A stretch of DNA of 64,000 nt from SVTX01 sp045632305 (lineage in GTDB: Bacteria; Bacillota; Clostridia; Oscillospirales; CAG-272): positions 1 to 64,000 of the forward strand of contig JAZQWL010000033.1 of assembly GCA_045632305.1 (NCBI GenBank), written 5' to 3'. The notes below the pieces were generated by a model, which made no database searches, was not told where the DNA came from, and worked only from the letters and a program-made list of their open reading frames with translations. Made by a program: the position numbers and the translations under genes. Below, in pieces: positions 43,330-51,648 of the stretch. The stretch's first letter is position 1; the number at the start of each line of letters is the position of its first letter.

Positions 43330-43923
43330 TTACTTATTTTCAAGAAGAACTACGATTCTCTTCAAAAGATCCTCAGCAGTGGGATTAGCTTCTCTTTCAA
43401 GACGCGCCTTTTCCTCTGCCGCTGCCTTTTCTTCAGCCGCCTTCTTTTCTTTTGCTTCAAAGTAAGCTGCAACAGCCGCCTTGTCGCGACGCTTGATACC
43501 GAGCTTCTTCATCTCGCGCTTATCTTCCTTCGAGATCTTACCTGCCTTTGCTTTCTTGCCGCCGTCCTTTACGTTGTTAATCGCCTTAACGATAAGGAAA
43601 AGAACGAATGCAGTAACAAAGAAGTTGATAACCGCGATAATGAGTGAGCCCCAATCGATATAGTGACACTTCTCAAGATCGGGAACCATCTTGCCGTCAG
43701 CATCGAGAGCATAAACCACTTCACCGAGGAAGGTGTATGCGCTCTCAAATGCGCCGTCTCCAAAGATCTTGGCGAGCGAGAAGTTGATAATGGGCTTAAG
43801 TACAAAATTGCTTACACCGTTTACGATTGCAGTGAAAGCACCGCCGACGATAACGCCGACTGCCATATCAAGCACGTTTCCGCGCGTGATAAATTTCTTG
43901 AATTCAGCGAAAAACTTTTTCAT
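43330..43923 (-). CDS. mscL: large-conductance mechanosensitive channel
   Basis: A 197-residue MscL that opens under membrane tension to protect against osmotic shock. The N-terminal amphipathic helix and TM1 are clear (FKKFITRGNVLDMAVGVIVGGAFTAIVNGV), and TM2 follows (SLIIAVINFFVTAFVLFLIVKAINN). The family is usually about 125-150 residues; here a Lys/Glu/Ala-rich tail of about 80 residues with a terminal TAEDLLKRIVVLLENK follows, which probably forms an elongated cytoplasmic coiled bundle. It has its own promoter. Confidence 0.95.
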   Translation of the reverse strand: MKKFFAEFKKFITRGNVLDMAVGVIVGGAFTAIVNGVSNFVLKPIINFSLAKIFGDGAFESAYTFLGEVVYALDADGKMVPDLEKCHYIDWGSLIIAVINFFVTAFVLFLIVKAINNVKDGGKKAKAGKISKEDKREMKKLGIKRRDKAAVAAYFEAKEKKAAEEKAAAEEKARLEREANPTAEDLLKRIVVLLENK

Positions 43924-43973
43924 AATTCCTCCGAAAAAAGATATTTAGTTTTCCGAACGTATCGGTTAGATAC

Positions 43974-44002
43974 ATTATATCACATTTTTCGACGGCTTTC
44001 AA
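43974..44002 (-). promoter_or_regulatory. promoter of mscL
   Basis: Minus-strand TTGAAA (43997-44002) and TATAAT (43974-43979), 17-base spacer. Confidence 0.78.
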
Positions 44003-44034
44003 GATATAGTATTAAATTTGTTACAAAAAACAGA

Positions 44035-44061
44035 CGTTCCCGCAAAGTGATTGCGGGAACG
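44035..44061 (-). terminator. terminator of the starch transporter operon
   Basis: CGTTCCCGCAA (44035-44045) and TTGCGGGAACG (44051-44061), perfect 11-bp stem, followed on the minus strand by TCTGTTTTTTG. Confidence 0.9.
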
Positions 44062-44073
44062 ATTGTATAAATA

Positions 44074-45963
44074 TTAAACGATAATAATATCGATGCTCTT
44101 ATCCTTGATAGTCACCGATTCAACGGGAACGATAACGTCAACGTTGTCGCCTACGTTACCGCTGTATGCTGCGGTAAGCTTCTGTCCGTATACGTCGATG
44201 ATCGCATAATGCTCTCTGCCGTAATCCATCACGTCAACAACCGTACCTGTAAGCACGTTTTCGGATGCGTCAGAATGAGGAACTACCGTAAGATCCTTGG
44301 CGTCGACTACGTATTCAAGCGGCACGCGGAAGATCTTATTGCCCTTGCATGCAAATATCTTTTCGCATATACCCTTTGTGGGAACGAGCTTAGCATCGCC
44401 GATATTCATATAGAAATTATAGAACTTACCTGACTTATCCTTTTCCTTTGTAAACGTACCTTCAAGCGCGTTTGAAAGGTTCAAGGGCTTTACGTCAAGG
44501 GAGTTGATTTCCATCTGTGTAAAGTCAATATCGAAATTGACCTCATCGCCGATATTATATCTCGCGCCGCCCATCTCAAGCGAGAAGAGAGTGAGATTGC
44601 CGACCTTGAGGAAATACAAGGTCTTACCGTCGATCTCCTCGATCCACTGGATCTTAGCTCTGCCATCACCGCTTCCAAGTGTAAGCGCACTGACGGGCAT
44701 CGAGATCTCAACGTCCTCGCTATTCTCAACACCGATAGCCGCGGGAAGCATGAATTCAAGGTCTTCAAAGCAAAGATTTCTGTTTACAACAGACGCCTTT
44801 ATAACGTTGTTATCGGGAATTCTTCTTCTGATGCTCTTCTCCGTATCTCTGTCGAATACGTGGAACTTTCTCTTGGAGATTTCAATATCGATAACGTCTC
44901 CGCGTCTTACCTCAACGTCGGAGTCCGCCTTGATAATGATAGATCCGCTCTGCGCGTCGGGTGTATCAAGATTGAGGTTAGCGTAAATAAGTGTTTCTCC
45001 ACCGAGGACTTCTACTACGCTGACAACCGCCTTAGCGCGAGCCCATGAGCCGTCATCGTGATTCGTCGCCTTATAAACGCGAACCGCGTCGGGTCTGATA
45101 CCGAATACTATCTTATGCTCGCCGTCCATGTAGTTTACAGGAATCTTATCCGCCTGAATATACTTCATGTTAATGTCCGTTCCGCAATCAAGCTCAAATC
45201 TAACGTCCTCGCCGTTCTTTATTATCACACCGTCAAAGAAATTCATCTGGGGAGTACCAATAAAGCCCGCAACGAACATATTATCGGGATACTTATAAAG
45301 ATTGATAGGCGTATCGATCTGCTGAATGTAACCGTCCTTCATAACGACGATTCTCGTACCCATGGTCATCGCCTCTACCTGGTCGTGTGTTACGTAGATA
45401 AAGGTTGTGCCGAGCTTCTCGTGAAGACGGGAAATTTCCGCTCTCATCGCCGCACGAAGCTTTGCGTCGAGATTAGAAAGGGGTTCGTCAAGCAAGAACA
45501 CCTTAGGATTACGAACGATAGCTCGTCCGAGCGCAACTCTCTGACGCTGACCGCCCGAGAGCGCCTTCGGCTTTCTCTCAAGGTAATCCGTAATGCCGAG
45601 AATTTCCGCAGCTTCCATTACCTTTCTGTGGATCTCGTCGTTCGGCATATGTACTGTACGAAGAGAAAACGCCATGTTTTCATAAACGCTCATATGAGGA
45701 TAAAGCGCGTAGTTCTGGAATACCATCGCGATATTTCTGTCCTTGGGCTCGAAGTCGTTAACTATTTCGTTATCGATACGAAGCTCGCCCGCGGTAATCT
45801 CCTCAAGACCAGCTATCATACGGAGAGTTGTGGATTTTCCGCATCCCGAGGGACCTACGAATACGATAAATTCCTTATCTTCGATATCCATACAGAAGTC
45901 GTTTACTGCCTTAACGCCTCCGTCATATACTTTGAAAATATGTTTAAGTGACAAACTTGCCAT
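44074..45963 (-). CDS. sugar ABC transporter ATPase, MsmX/UgpC type, with long extra C-terminal region
   Basis: A 629-residue ATPase of the carbohydrate-uptake type 1 transporters. The ABC domain is complete: Walker A GPSGCGKST (37-45), Q-loop, signature LSGGQRQRVALGRAI, Walker B VFLLDEPLS and THDQVEAMTMG. Typical members have about 370 residues ending with TOBE domains; here, after the TOBE-like part ending near IRRRIPDN (about 375), 250 more residues follow. They contain beta-rich segments that look like further TOBE-type repeats (for example TGTVVDVMDYGREHYAIIDV...). It likely serves the permeases upstream. The extra domain's job is unknown. Confidence 0.9.
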   Translation of the reverse strand: MASLSLKHIFKVYDGGVKAVNDFCMDIEDKEFIVFVGPSGCGKSTTLRMIAGLEEITAGELRIDNEIVNDFEPKDRNIAMVFQNYALYPHMSVYENMAFSLRTVHMPNDEIHRKVMEAAEILGITDYLERKPKALSGGQRQRVALGRAIVRNPKVFLLDEPLSNLDAKLRAAMRAEISRLHEKLGTTFIYVTHDQVEAMTMGTRIVVMKDGYIQQIDTPINLYKYPDNMFVAGFIGTPQMNFFDGVIIKNGEDVRFELDCGTDINMKYIQADKIPVNYMDGEHKIVFGIRPDAVRVYKATNHDDGSWARAKAVVSVVEVLGGETLIYANLNLDTPDAQSGSIIIKADSDVEVRRGDVIDIEISKRKFHVFDRDTEKSIRRRIPDNNVIKASVVNRNLCFEDLEFMLPAAIGVENSEDVEISMPVSALTLGSGDGRAKIQWIEEIDGKTLYFLKVGNLTLFSLEMGGARYNIGDEVNFDIDFTQMEINSLDVKPLNLSNALEGTFTKEKDKSGKFYNFYMNIGDAKLVPTKGICEKIFACKGNKIFRVPLEYVVDAKDLTVVPHSDASENVLTGTVVDVMDYGREHYAIIDVYGQKLTAAYSGNVGDNVDVIVPVESVTIKDKSIDIIIV

Positions 45964-45975
45964 AATATTTTCTCC

Positions 45976-47619
45976 TTACTTAAAGATTGCGATCGATTGC
46001 GGGGGCATTACAAGCGCGCCGCTATCGTCGAAAGAAAACTCTCCGTCGGATGCATAAAGCTCTCCGACAAGCTCGCTAAAGCCAAGAGCCGTCTTATCTA
46101 ATGTTACCTTCTGCTCGAAGGAATCCATATTGAAAACAATGGTGATCTTCTCATCCCCGTATTCCTTCGTAATTACGCAAATGTAATTATTCTGGCCATC
46201 AGGGTAATACGTAACCTCTCCTCTGGCAATGGAGGGGAATCTGTTACGAAGCTCCATAGCTTCCTTGTAGTAATTCCAAATACTGCTCTCGTCCGCCATC
46301 TGCTCGGCAACCGAAGGGTAATAATACGAGGTGTCATCCACGGGAGTATTCTCGGGAGGCAAATAACAGTGTCCCTCGTAAATGTTCTTCTCTTCCCATT
46401 TCATGGCAATACGCTTTGCGGGATCGGAATTGTTTCCGCCCTTGCTTATCATGCCGATCTCCTCGCCGTAATAAACGAAGATACCGCCACTCATCATAGC
46501 CATCACACCTGCCGCCATTTTAACGTTTTCAGCTCCCGGCATAAAGCTTCCGGGACGCATCGTGTCGTGATTTCCAAGGAAAGGAGCGAGGATCGCGTCG
46601 CCATAAGTTTCCTGAAGGTCAACAAAGAGCTGACCTACAGATCTTCCGCTTCCCTGCTTTACCGCCATGGCGATGCTTCCGCCCGCCTGTGAGCCCGTAA
46701 ATAGGAAGAAGCTGTCGCATCCGCTTTCATAATAACGATCGATCGTGTAATCGCTCGTTACCCACGCCTCGCCTACGATATAAGCGTCGGACTTGATCTT
46801 CTTTGCCTCAGTGTTAATAAAGGAGAGGAACTCAATATTACCGTCAAGATTACCCGTATAGTAGCTTGTAACCGCATCAAGGCGGAAGCCGTCAACGTCG
46901 TAATCCTCAAGCCAGTATTTCATAATATTCTTGATCTCCGCGCGAACGTTTTCGCTGTCAAGATTAAGGTCGGGCATGCCGCTCCAGAACTGTCCCTCAT
47001 AGGAATATTTGGTAGAGCCAACCTTATGGTATGCTCCGTTATCGGTGATTCTGAAATTATAGAAATCGCCGTATTCTCCACCCGGCGCACCGTTTTCACG
47101 GATATATGAGCACGCCTCTCTGAACCACGGATGACCGTCGCTCGTGTGATTTACTACAAGGTCGATAATGACCTTGATATCACGCTTATGCGCCTCGTCG
47201 ATAAGCTTTTCGAAATCCTCAAGCGTACCGTAATCGGGGTGAATTGCATAATAATCGGTTACGTCATATTTGTGATACGTGGGGGACGGATGGATAGGCA
47301 TAAGCCATATTCCGTTAAATCCCATTTCCTTGATGTAATCAAGCTTTGCAGTAACGCCGTTAAGATCGCCGATACCGTCGTTGTCGGTATCAAAAAAGCT
47401 GTAAACGAAGATCTCATACCAATTTCGGTAATTGTCGTCGATTATGTTAAGCTCAACCTTCTCCTCGGTAATCTCTTCGGTCGGCTGCTCCTGATTCTGT
47501 TCTTGACTCTGTGTTGTGGGCTGTGTAGCTCCGTCCGCATCGGACTTGTTACACGCCGCAAGCGAAAACGCGGACAGAAGAAATACAAATGAAAGTATTA
47601 TCGAAACGATTCTTTTCAT
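45976..47619 (-). CDS. extracellular alpha-amylase lipoprotein, GH13
   Basis: A 547-residue GH13 enzyme with a lipoprotein signal (SAFSLAAC, Cys23) and a Gln/Thr/Glu linker, so it is tethered outside the membrane. The barrel has VIDLVVNHTSDGHPW, GFRLDAVTSYY (nucleophile Asp), GEAWVTS (Glu) and GNHDTMRPGS (Asp). It hydrolyses starch or maltodextrin close to the transporter. Start at 47619 follows AAGGAGG. It lies between malG (10 bases) and the ATPase gene (12 bases). Confidence 0.93.
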   Translation of the reverse strand: MKRIVSIILSFVFLLSAFSLAACNKSDADGATQPTTQSQEQNQEQPTEEITEEKVELNIIDDNYRNWYEIFVYSFFDTDNDGIGDLNGVTAKLDYIKEMGFNGIWLMPIHPSPTYHKYDVTDYYAIHPDYGTLEDFEKLIDEAHKRDIKVIIDLVVNHTSDGHPWFREACSYIRENGAPGGEYGDFYNFRITDNGAYHKVGSTKYSYEGQFWSGMPDLNLDSENVRAEIKNIMKYWLEDYDVDGFRLDAVTSYYTGNLDGNIEFLSFINTEAKKIKSDAYIVGEAWVTSDYTIDRYYESGCDSFFLFTGSQAGGSIAMAVKQGSGRSVGQLFVDLQETYGDAILAPFLGNHDTMRPGSFMPGAENVKMAAGVMAMMSGGIFVYYGEEIGMISKGGNNSDPAKRIAMKWEEKNIYEGHCYLPPENTPVDDTSYYYPSVAEQMADESSIWNYYKEAMELRNRFPSIARGEVTYYPDGQNNYICVITKEYGDEKITIVFNMDSFEQKVTLDKTALGFSELVGELYASDGEFSFDDSGALVMPPQSIAIFK

Positions 47620-47629
47620 TTTTTCCTCC

Positions 47630-48589
47630 TTAACCCTTAACCGCACCGCCGGTAACGCCCTGAACGTAATACTTCTGCAACCACATGAAGAGCGCCGTAA
47701 TAGGCGTTGCCACGATAACCGCAGCCGCGCAGAAGGTGGTAAAATACTGCTGGATCATCTCACGCTCAAGCCACTTGTACATACCAAGCGAAACCGTGTA
47801 CATTCCTGTGTCGGGAACACCCGCCATAATGTAGGATACGAAAATGTAGTCGCACCAGGGGGATATAAAGGACACGAGAATCGTGTAAATAATAATGGAT
47901 TTACTGAGCGGTAAAACGATCTTATAGAAGGTTCTGAATCTCGACGCGCCGTCGATTCTCGCCGCCTCATCGAGGGATTTCGGAACTGTGTCGAAAAAGC
48001 CCTTGGCGATATAGTAGCTCAAAGCCGCTCCCGCCGAGTATACGATTATCAAGCTCAAATGCGACTGATAATTATTCGGCAAAAGAATCTTGAGCAAGAA
48101 ATATACCGCGGACATGCTCATAAATCCGGGGAACATTCCGAGGATGAGCATGACGTTCATCATAGGTTTTCTTGCCTTGAACTTAATACGGCTGAATACG
48201 TAGGCAACCGCCAGAACGAATATAGCCGTAATCGCGCAGCTACAGATCGCTATAAAAAGCGTATTTCCGTACCATCTCATAAATTCTGTCTCTAAAAACA
48301 GTCTTTTATAATTATCAAGCGTCCATTCCTGCGGGAAGAACGTAGGCGACCATGCGCCCGGCTCTTTTCTGAATGATTGAACCAAAAGATAGAAAAGAGG
48401 AATTACCCAGATGATGGACAGAATCGTAAGCACTACCTGACCGACGGTATCACCGAAAATTCTCTTGAATCTCATACCGCCGCGACGCTGTTTTTTGAAT
48501 TTGGTTCTTTCTATCTCGGCTTCAAGAGCGTCGATCTTCTGCCAGTTGGTAAGCTCTTCCTGAGCCGACAAATTTTTCTGTTCTGTCAT
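47630..48589 (-). CDS. maltodextrin-type ABC transporter permease, MalG-like
   Basis: A 319-residue inner-membrane permease with an N-terminal cytoplasmic segment of about 45 residues, then six predicted membrane helices. The EAA loop, DEAARIDGASRFRTFYKIVLPLS, which contacts the ATPase, is seen near 210-235. Its start overlaps the end of malF by 4 bases, indicating translational coupling. Maltodextrin specificity is inferred from its neighbours. Confidence 0.93.
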   Translation of the reverse strand: MTEQKNLSAQEELTNWQKIDALEAEIERTKFKKQRRGGMRFKRIFGDTVGQVVLTILSIIWVIPLFYLLVQSFRKEPGAWSPTFFPQEWTLDNYKRLFLETEFMRWYGNTLFIAICSCAITAIFVLAVAYVFSRIKFKARKPMMNVMLILGMFPGFMSMSAVYFLLKILLPNNYQSHLSLIIVYSAGAALSYYIAKGFFDTVPKSLDEAARIDGASRFRTFYKIVLPLSKSIIIYTILVSFISPWCDYIFVSYIMAGVPDTGMYTVSLGMYKWLEREMIQQYFTTFCAAAVIVATPITALFMWLQKYYVQGVTGGAVKG

Positions 48590-50124
48590 TGGAAATTGTC
48601 CTCTCCTTTCACCGCCGAGGATCTGTTATAAACGATAAGACTGAATACGGCGGAAATTACGAACACGAGAATACCGATAACCGAAGCAAGCTTGTAGTTT
48701 CTGTCTGTTCCGAGTGACAGCTTATAGAGCCATGTAATAAGAAGGTCAGTTCCCTTCGCGCCGTCTGTGTACAGCATAATATCACCGGGTCCGCCGCCGC
48801 TGAGAAGATAAATAACGTTGAAGTTGTTGATGTTGCCGATAAACTGTGTAATAAGGTACGGTCCCGTAACGAAAAGCATATACGGAAGAGTAATCTTAAA
48901 GAAACGGCGCGCAGGAGAAGCTCCGTCGATGCGGGCAGATTCGTAAAGATCGTTAGGAATATTCATAAGAATACCCGAGCACATAAGCATACTGTAGGGT
49001 ACGCCTATCCACATATTAACGAGTACGATGCAAATACGCGTCGTGTTGATGTCAATACCAAATTTCAGGTGGAAGTCAAATAATTTCTCAATTAACTGAG
49101 TAATGATACCACCACCCGAGCCAAGAATACCGCCACCTGTGTCAAGCATCTTGGACATGATGAGAAGTGAAACAAACTGCGGAACCGCTATCGTCGCCAC
49201 GAAGAGAGTTCTGTAAAGCTTTTTGAGCTTGATTCCCTTTCTGTTGATAAGCATAGCGAGAAGCATACCGAAAATGTAGCTTGTAAACGTAGCGAGAACC
49301 GCCCAAAGAAGCGTCCAGCCAAGCACTCGCCAGAAGGTCGCGCCAAGCTTGGAGTCACTCGCGAAAAGGTCCTTGAAGTTATTGAATCCTACCCATTGGA
49401 ACAGATGCTGCGGCACCTCGTGCGCGGCGTCATAGTTCGTAAATGCAATGAGTATCATCGTTACAAGCGGAATGACCGTAAACATAAACAGACCGATCAT
49501 AGGAAGAGAGAGCAACGTGATATGGAACTTACTGTCAAGCAAGCTGTTAACGTCACCGCGGAAATTCTTCGGCTTCTTGCCGATGATCTTGCACTGTTCA
49601 AGCTCGTAGCTTTCCTTCGTCGCACTTATATAGCAAATGATGAAGAAAAGAACCACGAACACGGTAAGTATACCGTAAAGGAGGATCAAAAAAGAGTTAT
49701 CGCCGATCATTTTATCGTAAACGCCCTCTTCCTCGTTCCAGAAATCATAGGTTTCAACGCGGCCTATATTACCGCCGCGGAAGAAGTTTTCAAAGCAGTA
49801 GATAAGATAAAATCTACCGAAGAAAAACATATAGAAAACAAATAACGCTTCGAGTCCCAGATAAACAATACCTCTTATTATCTGTCCTCTGAAAAGATGG
49901 CTCAAGCCAATAAAGAAATGCGAAGTTTTTGTAAGCGCATTGCCGTGATAAAATCTCAGACCAAATTCCTTGAAACCACGCCCGATGCCTACGAAGAATC
50001 CAATTATCGCGCGAAAAATTCCTACAAAGAATCCTGCTATTCCCTTTCCTATATTCTTGAAGAATCCGGACAATTTATAGAAGAATCTTTTCGTTGGAGT
50101 CATCTGATAATATTCTAAATCCAT
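48586..50124 (-). CDS. maltodextrin-type ABC transporter permease, MalF-like
   Basis: A 512-residue permease, longer than typical (about 290-440) because of N-terminal extra segments (a Phe/Gly-rich cytoplasmic stretch to about 50, then two more hydrophobic helices). The usual six-helix core contains the EAA loop YESARIDGASPARRFFKITLPYM. Larger MalF proteins are normal in Firmicutes maltose systems. It follows the MalE-like gene by 64 bases, where a hairpin lies. Confidence 0.92.
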   Translation of the reverse strand: MDLEYYQMTPTKRFFYKLSGFFKNIGKGIAGFFVGIFRAIIGFFVGIGRGFKEFGLRFYHGNALTKTSHFFIGLSHLFRGQIIRGIVYLGLEALFVFYMFFFGRFYLIYCFENFFRGGNIGRVETYDFWNEEEGVYDKMIGDNSFLILLYGILTVFVVLFFIICYISATKESYELEQCKIIGKKPKNFRGDVNSLLDSKFHITLLSLPMIGLFMFTVIPLVTMILIAFTNYDAAHEVPQHLFQWVGFNNFKDLFASDSKLGATFWRVLGWTLLWAVLATFTSYIFGMLLAMLINRKGIKLKKLYRTLFVATIAVPQFVSLLIMSKMLDTGGGILGSGGGIITQLIEKLFDFHLKFGIDINTTRICIVLVNMWIGVPYSMLMCSGILMNIPNDLYESARIDGASPARRFFKITLPYMLFVTGPYLITQFIGNINNFNVIYLLSGGGPGDIMLYTDGAKGTDLLITWLYKLSLGTDRNYKLASVIGILVFVISAVFSLIVYNRSSAVKGEDNFQ

Positions 50125-50138
50125 TAATTAACCTCCTT

Positions 50139-50177
50139 GTCCCTACTAAGATGGGGACTGCTATATGAACAGTCCCC
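50139..50177 (-). other. overlapping hairpins between the malE- and malF-like genes
   Basis: In the mRNA GGGGACTG (50170-50177 side) pairs with CAGTCCCC (50153-50160 side), an 8-bp stem. A second pairing GTCCC with GGGAC (50139-50143) uses the 3' arm of the first and ends next to the AAGGAGG of malF. The two hairpins are mutually exclusive. Such hairpins after a binding-protein gene usually protect its mRNA. Confidence 0.65.
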
Positions 50178-50188
50178 AAAAGAGATTA

Positions 50189-51562
50189 TTATTTAGCTAT
50201 TTGCGCAACCAGAGCATCCAGTAATGCCTGAAGATCTGCGTCGGTATAGTCTAACAGAGTTCCGGCTTCCTTACGCTCGATAAAGGGAGTGATAAGAGCT
50301 CCCATGGGAGTCCAATAGTTACCGGGAACGCTCTTCTGAGCGCGGCTGAACTTTGCCTGCTCCATAACTGCTGCGATAACGGGATTGTTAGCAACTGCCT
50401 GGGAAGCCGCAACTGTCTTATTGGAAGGACCAAAGCCACGTGTTTCAAATCTCTTGAGCTGATTCTGCTCGTTTGTAAGCCACTGAGCGAGCTTGTGAGC
50501 TTCTGCCTTATTCTGGCTGTAGCTGTTTACACCGATGAGCTTGCAGCCCATGTATGTTGTAAGCTGCTTCTGTGTGCCGCCGATTTCAACTGTGGGGAGC
50601 TTAGCTACGCCCATGTTGTCGCCGAGAAGATCCTTAACCGCCTTTGCGTTCCATGTACCGGAAACGCCTGCAGCCGCTTCAACCTTACCCTCAGCTGTGG
50701 GTGTGAAGCCCGCGATAAGCTTGGAGTCATCTGTCTGGATAACAAGCGCGGGATGATTTACGTACTTAACAAGCGCCTTCATTACTGCAAGGCCATTTGC
50801 GTTGTTGTAGTTGATGGAAACGCCGGTTTCAACCATGCTTTCGTTGAATGTTACGTTGTATCCGAGCTCGGGATCTGTGAAGAAGAAGCTGGAAAGATAC
50901 CAACCGTCGTCGTTAAGCTTGAAATGAACCTTTTTGCCTGCTGCGTGAGCCGCGTCAAGAAGCTTATCAAGTGACGTTACGTCATCAGCATTGATAACGG
51001 ACTTATCGTAGTAAAGGAAAAGTGTGTTATCCTCTGTGCAAGGATAAGCAAACAACTGGTTTTCACCGTTAATTGTAACAGTAGCCGCGTCAACGGACGT
51101 AGCGGAGTTGTTAGCGATTACGTCCTGCTCTGCCTGACCGCCGATACGCGCGAGAGCGCCGCCTGCGATGAGCTTATTGATCTGGTCACTTGCAAATGAG
51201 AATACGTCGGGACCGCTTGTTACGTCATTGAGTACCTTGTCAGCCGCGTCGCCTTCACCCTGAACGCCAAAGAGGAACTTATATTCCTTATCGGGATTTG
51301 CAGCCGCGTATGCAGCGCACATCTCCTTGAGCATTTCCTGGTCTTCTTCTGCGCCCCAAACAGTAAGAGTAACCTTCTGCTTTTCACCGGGAGCCGCATT
51401 GTTATTGTTGTTATTGTTATTATTGTTGTTATTATTGTTGTTTGTGTTTGTGTTGCCGCCGCTGATACCGCTGATGCCGCTGGGAGCCGCATTACAAGAA
51501 GCAAGAACAAGACATACAGCAAGGATAGCAACAATTACGGGGAGAAGTCTGAACTTTTTCAT
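50189..51562 (-). CDS. extracellular maltodextrin-binding lipoprotein, MalE-like
   Basis: A 457-residue solute-binding protein. The lipoprotein signal ends LVLASC (Cys23), then comes a linker with a run of 15 Asn (about residues 40-54) ahead of the mature domain starting VTLTVWGAEEDQEMLKEM. The family bulk is typical (ADKVLNDVTSGPDVFSF, Q-N linker segments) and it belongs to bacterial extracellular binding protein family 1. It delivers sugar to MalF/MalG. AAGGAG precedes the start. Confidence 0.92.
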   Translation of the reverse strand: MKKFRLLPVIVAILAVCLVLASCNAAPSGISGISGGNTNTNNNNNNNNNNNNNNNAAPGEKQKVTLTVWGAEEDQEMLKEMCAAYAAANPDKEYKFLFGVQGEGDAADKVLNDVTSGPDVFSFASDQINKLIAGGALARIGGQAEQDVIANNSATSVDAATVTINGENQLFAYPCTEDNTLFLYYDKSVINADDVTSLDKLLDAAHAAGKKVHFKLNDDGWYLSSFFFTDPELGYNVTFNESMVETGVSINYNNANGLAVMKALVKYVNHPALVIQTDDSKLIAGFTPTAEGKVEAAAGVSGTWNAKAVKDLLGDNMGVAKLPTVEIGGTQKQLTTYMGCKLIGVNSYSQNKAEAHKLAQWLTNEQNQLKRFETRGFGPSNKTVAASQAVANNPVIAAVMEQAKFSRAQKSVPGNYWTPMGALITPFIERKEAGTLLDYTDADLQALLDALVAQIAK

Positions 51563-51597
51563 ATATAACTCCTTTAATTGTATTTATTGTTGAAAAT

Positions 51598-51623
51598 GCG
51601 GGGCGGGACTAAGTCCACCCCGC
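51598..51623 (-). other. GC-rich hairpin upstream of the malE-like gene
   Basis: GCGGGGCGGGAC and GTCCACCCCGC can form an interrupted stem of about 10 pairs. Followed on the minus strand by ATTTTCAACAATAAATAC, a poor T-run. It resembles the other GC-rich intergenic repeats. It could cause partial termination after the lipoprotein gene. Confidence 0.6.
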
Positions 51624-51648
51624 AAAATATTTGCTTTTTAGCTTTTAA

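Noticed and set aside
51391..51440. A microsatellite causing a frameshift in the MalE-like gene
   Set aside because: The AAC/AAT run is in frame and the coding region continues normally on both sides.
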